A stretch of 64,000 nucleotides of DNA from JBCBSP01 sp039819095 (GTDB lineage Bacteria; Pseudomonadota; Alphaproteobacteria; Caulobacterales; Maricaulaceae). The DNA lies in contig JBCBSP010000004.1 of NCBI GenBank assembly GCA_039819095.1, forward strand, positions 1 through 64,000. The letters are read 5' to 3'. Under the pieces are notes generated by a model, which was not told where the DNA came from, searched no databases, and saw nothing but the letters and a program-made list of their open reading frames with translations. Both the position numbers and the translations under genes were made by a program. Of the stretch, positions 58,177 to 64,000 are shown one piece after another (the first letter of the stretch is position 1; each line of letters begins with the position of its first letter).

Positions 58177-59571
58177 ATGTCCGACACTCAATACGACTAT
58201 GATCTCTTCACCATCGGCGCCGGGTCCGGCGGGGTTCGGGCGTCGCGGCTGACGGCGCTTCGCGGGCACAAGGTGGCGTGTGCGGAAGAATATCGGCCGG
58301 GCGGGACCTGCGTCATTCGCGGCTGCGTGCCGAAGAAATTCATGGTCTACGCATCGGGTTTCTCCAAGGCGTTCAAGCTGGCTGAAGGCTATGGCTGGAG
58401 CGTTGAGGACGCGCGCTTTGACTGGCCGCGCTTTCGCGATGCGATGAATGCGGAGGTGGACCGCCTGTCGGGCATCTATACGCGCAATCTCGCCAATGCC
58501 GGGGTGGAGCTGATCGAGGACCGCGCCGTGGTGGAGGGGCCGCACGCCATCCGCCTGGTCAAGCAGGATCGTACCGTGACGGCCGAACGCATTCTTGTCG
58601 CGACAGGGGGTACGCCCTGGCGCCCGGATGATCTGGAGGGTGTGGAGCTGACTCTGACCTCCAACGATGTCTTCCATCTGGAGAGCCTGCCCAGACACAT
58701 CGTTGTCGCCGGCGGCGGCTATATCGCATGCGAGTTTGCGCAGGTCTTCGCCAATCTCGGCGTGGAGACCTGCCTGGTCTATCGCGGCGATCTGGTGCTT
58801 CGCGGGTTTGACGACGATGTCCGCGCCTTCGTTCATGAAGGGCTGAAGGCGTCCGGCGTCCGGGTCATCACCCACACCGTATTTGAGAAGATCGAGGGTC
58901 TCGGCGATGGCGTGCGCCGCGTGCATCTGACCAACGGGGTGAAGCTGGACGCTGACGCGGTGGTGATGGCGGTGGGCCGCCGGCCCAGCACGGGCGGGCT
59001 CGGACTTGAGACCGCCGGTGTGGATCTGGCCGAGAACGGCGCGGTGAAGGTTGACGCCTTCTCCCAGAGCTCTGCGCCGTCCGTTTATGCGGTGGGCGAT
59101 GTCACGGACCGGGTCAATCTTACTCCGGTGGCGATCCGCGAGGGCGCCGCCTTCGTGGAGACCGCCTTCGGCGATGCTCCGACCGCCTATGATCACGATG
59201 ATATCGCGAGCGCTGTGTTCACTCAGCCGCCGGCCGGTTCGGTCGGCCTGACCGAGGCGGAGGCGCGCCAGCGCTTCGGCGCGGTGGATATCTACAAATC
59301 CACCTTCTGGCCGATGAAATACATGCTGTCAGAGCATCGCGACCGCATGCTGATGAAGCTGGTGGTCAGCGCTGAGGATCAGCGCGTGCGCGGCGTGCAC
59401 CTGGTTGGCGATGACGCGCCGGAAATCATTCAGGCGATCGGTATTGCGGTGAAGGCGGGCCTGACCAAGTCTGAGTTCGACGCGACCTGCGCGGTCCACC
59501 CCACGGTGGCGGAGGAGCTGGTCACCATGCGCGAAATATGGATTCCGCCGGAGCTGCGCGCGGCGCAGTAG
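58177..59571 (+). CDS. gor: glutathione-disulfide reductase
   Basis: The 464-residue flavoprotein has FAD-binding FTIGAGSGGVRASR, redox disulfide GGTCVIRGCVPKK, NADPH-binding VVAGGGYIACEFAQVFANLG and the C-terminal AVHPTVAEELVTM with the catalytic His. It reduces glutathione disulfide. ATG 58177 was chosen; ATG 58165 is four codons upstream. The gabD-rpiA-gor run may supply NADPH and thiol balance. Confidence 0.94.
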   Translation: MSDTQYDYDLFTIGAGSGGVRASRLTALRGHKVACAEEYRPGGTCVIRGCVPKKFMVYASGFSKAFKLAEGYGWSVEDARFDWPRFRDAMNAEVDRLSGIYTRNLANAGVELIEDRAVVEGPHAIRLVKQDRTVTAERILVATGGTPWRPDDLEGVELTLTSNDVFHLESLPRHIVVAGGGYIACEFAQVFANLGVETCLVYRGDLVLRGFDDDVRAFVHEGLKASGVRVITHTVFEKIEGLGDGVRRVHLTNGVKLDADAVVMAVGRRPSTGGLGLETAGVDLAENGAVKVDAFSQSSAPSVYAVGDVTDRVNLTPVAIREGAAFVETAFGDAPTAYDHDDIASAVFTQPPAGSVGLTEAEARQRFGAVDIYKSTFWPMKYMLSEHRDRMLMKLVVSAEDQRVRGVHLVGDDAPEIIQAIGIAVKAGLTKSEFDATCAVHPTVAEELVTMREIWIPPELRAAQ

Positions 59572-59576
59572 GCGTC

Positions 59577-59957
59577 TCACTCCTGCTTGTCACCGGAATA
59601 AGGTTCCGGCTTGAAGGACTTCTCGTGGCACGCCCAGGCGTTCTGTTCCGCCTGTACCAGCTTTTTTGAGAGCGTTTCGCGTGTTTCGCATGCCCTTTCC
59701 CAGGCGGTGTGGGCGCTGAGATAGAGCTGATAGGCCTTCATCACTTCGGTCCGGTTGGGGTGGTCCTTGATCACCCGATAGGCCTCAAGCAGGGCCGCAG
59801 CGTTTTCACCGGCCCATTGCTCGTCGCGCGCAGCGTCGCGGCACTGGGCTTGAAGTTCGTGCACTTTGCGATCCTTGCCGCTGCACTTGTCCACATCGCC
59901 CAAGGCGAAGCGCTCGCCGGCCTGGCGAAGGCTTGCGTAGGAGTAGGGATCTGACAT
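59577..59957 (-). CDS. hypothetical cysteine-containing protein
   Basis: This 126-residue protein is not recognised. It has four Cys (DKCSGK, QAQCRD, ERACET, WACHEK) and is charged and helical (LLEAYRVIKDHPNRTEVMKA, ERACETRETLSKKLVQAEQN). Nothing predicts export, so it is probably cytoplasmic. It converges on the glutathione reductase gene with 5 bp between them. The Cys pattern could bind a metal or form disulfides, but that is guesswork. Confidence 0.6.
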   Translation of the reverse strand: MSDPYSYASLRQAGERFALGDVDKCSGKDRKVHELQAQCRDAARDEQWAGENAAALLEAYRVIKDHPNRTEVMKAYQLYLSAHTAWERACETRETLSKKLVQAEQNAWACHEKSFKPEPYSGDKQE

Positions 59958-60138
59958 TTGGCGCCTCTTTCAATCATTAGATGCAAATATGCCGCATTGA
60001 ACACCGTCCTTCAAATGGCGGCGGGCCGGTCATCGTCAGGACCGGGGCTCCGCGTCGCAGCCAAGAGGGCTTACCGCAGCGCAGCATCCTCGCTATCGTA
60101 GGACTCGTGACTGTGGAAAACCTGTGAAGAGACGCGTG

Positions 60139-61506
60139 ATGACCGCCTGGAGCCCGAATAGCTGGCGCGCCAAACCCGCCAAGCAATTGCCGACCTATCC
60201 TGATGAGACGGCGCTGAAGCGCGTTGAGGCGGAGCTCGCCGGCAAACCTCCGCTCGTCTTCGCGGGCGAGGCGCGCCGGCTGCGCCGGCAGCTCTCATCG
60301 GTCGCCTCCGGTCAGGCTTTCCTCTTACAGGGCGGCGATTGCGCGGAGAGCTTCAAGGAATTTTCCGCCGAAAATGTGCGCGACACCTTCCGCGTCCTGC
60401 TGCAGATGGCCGTGGTGATGACGTTCGCCGCCGCCAAGCCGGTGGTGAAGGTCGGCCGGATCGCCGGTCAGTTCGCCAAGCCGCGTTCAGCCGATACGGA
60501 AACCATCGAGGGTGTGGAGCTGCCGAGCTATCGCGGCGACTCCATTAATGACATGGCCTTCACCGCGGAGGGCCGCGTGCCCGATCCGCACCGGCTGGTG
60601 CGCGCCTATGATCAGTCTGCGGCGACGCTCAATCTTCTGCGCGCGCTGGCTTCCGGCGGGTACGCCGATCTTGAGAACGTGCACCGCTGGACGCTGGACT
60701 TCCTCGCGGGCAGCCCGGCGGGGGAGCGCTACCAGACCTATGCGGATCGCATCACCGAAGCGCTCGCCTTCATGCGCGCCTGCGGGGTGACGACCGATGC
60801 GGCGCCGTCGCTGGAAGGGGTGGACTTCTTCACCAGCCACGAGGCGCTCCACCTGCCGTTTGAAGAAGCGATGGCGCGCATGGATCACACCACCGGGCGC
60901 TGGTACGCAACGAGCGCACACCTGATCTGGATCGGCGACCGCACGCGTCAGCCTGACGGGGCGCATCTGGAGTTCTGCCGCGGGGTGAAAAACCCGATCG
61001 GGCTGAAATGCGGCCCGAGCCTCGATCCCGACGAGCTGATCCGGCTGATCGATATCCTGAACCCGCTCAACGAGGCGGGCCGGCTCGTGCTCTACGCGCG
61101 CATGGGTGCGGCCAAGGTGGGCGAGGGCCTGCCGCCGCTGGTGCGCAAGGTGAAGGCTGAAGGGCGCAATGTCGTGTGGGCCTGCGATCCCATGCACGGC
61201 AATGTGGAGAAGACGTCCAACGGTTATAAGACACGCAATTTCGACAATATCCTGAAGGAGTTGCGCAGCTTCATCGAGGTTTGCCGCGCCGAAGGCGTGG
61301 AGCCGGGTGGGGTGCATTTTGAAATGACCGGCCAGGATGTGACCGAGTGCGTGGGCGGTGCAGGGATGCTTGGCGAGGCGGATCTGTCCTCGCGCTATCA
61401 CACCCATTGCGATCCGCGACTGAATGCGGACCAGGCGCTTGAAATGGCTTTCCAGATCGCCGATGCGCTCAAACCGGCCGCCAAGGCGCTGCGCGCGGCG
61501 GAGTAG
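60139..61506 (+). CDS. aroG: class II 3-deoxy-D-arabino-heptulosonate-7-phosphate synthase
   Basis: The 455-residue enzyme joins phosphoenolpyruvate and erythrose-4-P, the first step of the shikimate pathway. It starts TAWSPNSWRAKPAKQLPTYP, typical of the type II (plant/microbial) form, and contains LLQGGDCAESFKEFS, the metal-site Cys. KVGRIAGQFAKPRS and HFEMTGQDVTECVGG are the other signature blocks. ATG 60139 fits GAAGAG just upstream. No other shikimate genes are here. Confidence 0.95.
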   Translation: MTAWSPNSWRAKPAKQLPTYPDETALKRVEAELAGKPPLVFAGEARRLRRQLSSVASGQAFLLQGGDCAESFKEFSAENVRDTFRVLLQMAVVMTFAAAKPVVKVGRIAGQFAKPRSADTETIEGVELPSYRGDSINDMAFTAEGRVPDPHRLVRAYDQSAATLNLLRALASGGYADLENVHRWTLDFLAGSPAGERYQTYADRITEALAFMRACGVTTDAAPSLEGVDFFTSHEALHLPFEEAMARMDHTTGRWYATSAHLIWIGDRTRQPDGAHLEFCRGVKNPIGLKCGPSLDPDELIRLIDILNPLNEAGRLVLYARMGAAKVGEGLPPLVRKVKAEGRNVVWACDPMHGNVEKTSNGYKTRNFDNILKELRSFIEVCRAEGVEPGGVHFEMTGQDVTECVGGAGMLGEADLSSRYHTHCDPRLNADQALEMAFQIADALKPAAKALRAAE

Positions 61507-61523
61507 GCTTCGGTTCCAGACTT

Positions 61524-61556
61524 TGTCATCCCGGGTGAGCCTAGCGAGACTCGCGG
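61524..61556. repeat. degenerate copy of the 128-bp palindromic element's end
   Basis: TGTCATCCCGGG at 61524-61535 and GAGCCTAGCGAGACTCGCG after it match the left end of the element at 6777 (TGTCATCCCGGGCGAGCG, AGCGAGACCCGG) with a few changes. The right end is missing. It fills the gap between the DAHP synthase and vsr genes. Confidence 0.6.
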
Positions 61557-61598
61557 TGACGCGATTGAGCCGGTCATGCCGGACGGCGAAAACGCCAA

Positions 61599-62021
61599 TC
61601 AGTCGTCCAGAAACGCTTTCAGCTGTGCTTCAAGGGCGCTTGCGTCCTTCAGCGCGCATTCCCACAGCGTCAGGGCGCGCCAGCCCAGGGCGTCGAGCCT
61701 GGCCAGCGTCTCGCGGTCCCGTTTCACATTCCCCGCGATCTTGGCTTGCCAGTATTCAGCGTTCTGTTTCGGCTTGCGCGATCCGCGCTTGCAGTCGTGG
61801 CCGTGCCAGAAGCAGCCATGGATGAAGATCACCTTGCGGCGTGCGCTGAATACGAGATCGGGTTTGCCGGGCAGGTCCTTGCGGTGCAGCCGGTAGCGAT
61901 AGCCCAGGGCGTGGACGAGGCGGCGCACCGTCATCTCCGGCTTCGTGTCCTTGCCGCGCACCCGCGCCATCACGGCGGAGCGTTTCTGCGGCGTGAAGAC
62001 ATCGCTGGACCGGCTCACCAT
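61599..62021 (-). CDS. vsr: very short patch repair endonuclease Vsr
   Basis: The 140-residue endonuclease nicks 5' to the T of T:G mismatches made by deamination of 5-methylcytosine. It carries the Vsr blocks VMARVRGKDTKPEMTVRRLV, GYRYRLHRKDLPGKPDLVF (catalytic Asp) and FIHGCFWHGHDCKRGS (zinc-binding His and Cys). Such genes usually accompany a cytosine-5 methyltransferase, and one is encoded just upstream, with a FAD monooxygenase in between. It overlaps that monooxygenase gene by seven bases. Confidence 0.96.
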   Translation of the reverse strand: MVSRSSDVFTPQKRSAVMARVRGKDTKPEMTVRRLVHALGYRYRLHRKDLPGKPDLVFSARRKVIFIHGCFWHGHDCKRGSRKPKQNAEYWQAKIAGNVKRDRETLARLDALGWRALTLWECALKDASALEAQLKAFLDD

Positions 62022-63196
62022 GGGGTGCGTCCTCGCCCGACCAGTGTCCAGGCCATCCAGTTGCGGATGACGGGCAGGCGGCAGCCTATGCCCATAAGAA
62101 TATCGCGCGCCCAGCCGATCAGGCGGGAGTTGGACTGAAAGACCGGAGTCAGCGCCCGACTCATGAGGGCGTAGTAGCGCGCCGCCGGGCGCCGGGCGGA
62201 CTCATAGGCGGGCAGGGCGTGAGACAGCGGCGCGTCATCGGCGAGCGCGTCGGCGAGCGCTTCAGCATCGGCCAGCGCCAGATTGGCGCCCTGGCCCAGC
62301 TGCGGGCTCATCGCATGGGCCGCATCGCCCATCAAAAGCACATTGCCCCGCCGCCAACGCCGCGCGATCGCATCGCGATAATGGGCCGGCAGGAAGTCAG
62401 CGGGATCCTCGATCGCGCCGACCGCACGCGCGGCGCGCGGCCAGAGCCGGTCCAGCTCGCCGCGAAACGCGTCCAGTCCGCGATCCCGCCACGCCGTCAG
62501 CGCGTCGCGGCGCAGCGACCAGAAAAAGCTCACCGCCGGACCGCCCGCAGGATCGGAGGGATTATCGCCGATCGGCAACAGCCCGATCATGACCCGGCAA
62601 CTGTCATAGATCTGGTCAAGATCGCCATCGCGCACCCCGTCCGGGTCCGGACAGATCGCCCAGAGCGCGCCCCAGGGATAGACCGCGCCGGGCGATCCGC
62701 CGCAGACCTGATCGCGCAGCGCGGTATGCGCGCCTGAACAGACCAGCGTCAGATCAAACGGTTCGCCGGCCTCGCCGTCCGTGAAGATCAGTCGCGGCCG
62801 GGTTTCCCAGTCCGTGATCTCGGTGACTTCGCGCCCGCCGGACCAGTGCGCGCCCGCCTCACGCGCGGCGTCGAGCAGGAGCTGAAACAGGCTGGCGCGG
62901 TGGATGCCGACGCCGGTATCGCCCGCCCGTCCGTCCGCATAGCGCAGATCCAGAACGGTGCGGCCCTTCGGCGTGCGCCCGAGCAAGCGACTGACCCGTG
63001 CGCCGCGCGTTTGAGCGCCGCGTCTCAGCCCCAGCCGGTCCAGCGCTTCCAGCCCGCGCGGCTGCAGCAGCAGCCCGGCGCCGACCGGTCGCGGTTGCCC
63101 GACCGTATCGAACACGCGGACCTCATGGCCGGCGCGGGCCAGATGAGCGGCGGAGGCGAGGCCGGATACGCCCGCCCCGATGACAGCGATCTTCAT
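62015..63196 (-). CDS. FAD-dependent monooxygenase
   Basis: The 393-residue group A flavoprotein monooxygenase starts KIAVIGAGVSGLASAAHLAR (GxGxxG), has a DG-like GEPFDLTLVCSGAHTALR, and the GDAAHAMSPQLGQGANLALA FAD motif. It resembles salicylate or kynurenine hydroxylase-type enzymes; the substrate is unknown. It is placed between the methyltransferase (ends 63241, 44 bp away) and vsr (7-bp overlap), all on one strand. This insertion into a Dcm-Vsr pair is unusual. Confidence 0.88.
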   Translation of the reverse strand: MKIAVIGAGVSGLASAAHLARAGHEVRVFDTVGQPRPVGAGLLLQPRGLEALDRLGLRRGAQTRGARVSRLLGRTPKGRTVLDLRYADGRAGDTGVGIHRASLFQLLLDAAREAGAHWSGGREVTEITDWETRPRLIFTDGEAGEPFDLTLVCSGAHTALRDQVCGGSPGAVYPWGALWAICPDPDGVRDGDLDQIYDSCRVMIGLLPIGDNPSDPAGGPAVSFFWSLRRDALTAWRDRGLDAFRGELDRLWPRAARAVGAIEDPADFLPAHYRDAIARRWRRGNVLLMGDAAHAMSPQLGQGANLALADAEALADALADDAPLSHALPAYESARRPAARYYALMSRALTPVFQSNSRLIGWARDILMGIGCRLPVIRNWMAWTLVGRGRTPW

Positions 63197-63240
63197 GCGG
63201 CCATGCTAGCGGCTCTGTGCTGCGAGCGCGCTGCGACCGG

Positions 63241-64000
63241 TCAGCTCGCGCGGGCGAGGTCGGCGCGCCGGGCGATCAGAGGTTCGAACAGGTATTCACG
63301 CAAGTGCGCCACGACCGGCGCCGCGACTCCATCGCCGGTCAGGTGCAGGGCGGCGCTTTCCCGCGCCGGCAGGCGATAGCTTTCGTCCAGCCCCATGGCC
63401 CGCGCGCTTTCCCGGCCCGTCATGGCTCGGATGCGGACCTGTTCGCCTTCGATCAGCACGACGAACTGCCTGGAAGAGCCCCCGGACGGGGTTCGAAGGC
63501 AGCCGCACAGACCGTCAAACCGCACCTCGGCGCGCTGCACCCGGACGCCGGCCTCATCGCGCATCCGCCGGAACAGCGCGCCGACCTGCCGGCCCGGCTC
63601 GGCCTGGGCCGCCTTGATCCGGGCGAGATGAGCCGGAGCCATCATGTCAAGAAAGCGCTGAGGGTCATCATGAGCGGGCGCATCCCATTCGATGATGTCG
63701 ATCAGACGGGCATTGCGATGGGGCGGGTCGGGCAGGCGCCAGTCGATCCAGTTTTTCGCCAGCTGAGCCGGCAGGCGCGCGCGGGCCGCCGCGACACGCG
63801 ATGTCAGGAAACCCGCCTCGTCTGGCCCGGTCAGCGCGTCCGGGGCGCGCAGATCAGCGCGCAGGGCGATGACGAAGAGGCGCGGGCGCGATTGCGGCAG
63901 GAAGCAGGCCGCATCGATCTCCAGCGCGCCGAAACGATAGCCGACGCCCTCCAGCGCCTGACACAGCGCGGTAAAGTCGGCGCCGCCGGAAGAGCTGGCC
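63241..64000 (-). CDS. DNA cytosine-5 methyltransferase, C-terminal part (runs off window)
   Basis: The frame is open to base 64000 and ends at 63241, giving about 253 residues. Beginning after an unseen N-terminus, it has motif VIII QSRPRLFVIALRADL, a target-recognition region (WRLPDPP, HRNARLIDIIEWDAP), and motifs IX/X with CGCLRTPSGGSSRQFVV, TGRESARAMGLDESYRLPAR and TGDGVAAPVVAHLREYLF. Those are the closing motifs of C5 DNA methyltransferases. The catalytic PCQ and SAM-binding motifs must lie upstream. Its recognition sequence cannot be read from here. Confidence 0.92.
   Translation of the reverse strand, partial: ASSSGGADFTALCQALEGVGYRFGALEIDAACFLPQSRPRLFVIALRADLRAPDALTGPDEAGFLTSRVAAARARLPAQLAKNWIDWRLPDPPHRNARLIDIIEWDAPAHDDPQRFLDMMAPAHLARIKAAQAEPGRQVGALFRRMRDEAGVRVQRAEVRFDGLCGCLRTPSGGSSRQFVVLIEGEQVRIRAMTGRESARAMGLDESYRLPARESAALHLTGDGVAAPVVAHLREYLFEPLIARRADLARAS

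Overview
This 64 kb window is GC-rich chromosomal DNA from an alphaproteobacterium, most likely of the Caulobacterales/Maricaulales type (Maricaulis, Oceanicaulis or Hyphomonas relatives). The evidence is the block tatABC-serS-surE-pcm-LytM lipoprotein-yajC-secD-secF-Mth938-like, a DUF3126 gene, a PAS_5 protein, a class II DAHP synthase and possible CtrA-type TTAA-N7-TTAA sites. The genus is inference. There is no rRNA operon, CRISPR array, prophage or insertion sequence.

Layout. 1-5.1 kb: end of an unknown gene, a divergent methyltransferase and sulfotransferase, a YHS-domain protein, a free-methionine-sulfoxide reductase, and a two-gene unit encoding an Ntn-hydrolase (proteasome-like) protein plus a small tailed protein. 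5.3-12.9 kb: D-threonine-aldolase-like enzyme, UbiD, a small membrane protein, alanine dehydrogenase divergent from an Lrp regulator, a Kef-type antiporter and QueF. 12.9-14.2 kb: a compact operon of a 45-residue peptide, two paralogous four-helix membrane proteins and an XRE regulator, behind palindromic operators. 14.2-24.2 kb: nitroreductase, a TetR-controlled RND efflux pair, NUDIX hydrolase, CysE, DUF3126 and an osmoprotectant ABC transporter with fused permease and binding protein. 24.3-31.9 kb: PhoH (with a terminator in its leader), gamma-carbonic anhydrase, methyltransferase, a GYF_2 protein with a Cas2/SinR-like tail, PilZ and PAS_5 proteins, a His/Asn/Gly-repeat secreted protein, PurB and a RidA-like lipoprotein. 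31.9-35.6 kb: MFS transporter, threonine synthase-like enzyme, VOC protein and RadC.

35.8-45.2 kb is the housekeeping export and envelope block (Tat, Sec accessory proteins, SerS, SurE, Pcm, NlpD-like lipoprotein). 45.3-49.3 kb holds a urate-oxidase-N-type membrane protein, an acyltransferase, small proteins, a uracil-DNA glycosylase-like protein and leucine dehydrogenase. 49.3-53.1 kb is a ferric-iron ABC transporter (fbpABC order) with a Fur-like palindrome upstream, followed by tRNA-Val(CAC). 53.5-61.5 kb: a small basic protein, Gph, GlmU, succinate-semialdehyde dehydrogenase, RpiA, glutathione reductase, a hypothetical protein and class II DAHP synthase. 61.6-64 kb: vsr, a FAD monooxygenase and the C-terminal part of a DNA cytosine-5 methyltransferase that runs off the window, all on the minus strand.

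The most promising items are the proteasome-like Ntn-hydrolase, whose Thr, Asp and Lys align with catalytic T1/D17/K33; the GYF_2/Cas2-like fusion; the monooxygenase between Dcm and Vsr; the RidA-like lipoprotein joined to purB; and the terminator directly in front of phoH. All functional calls come from reading sequence motifs; no database search was run.
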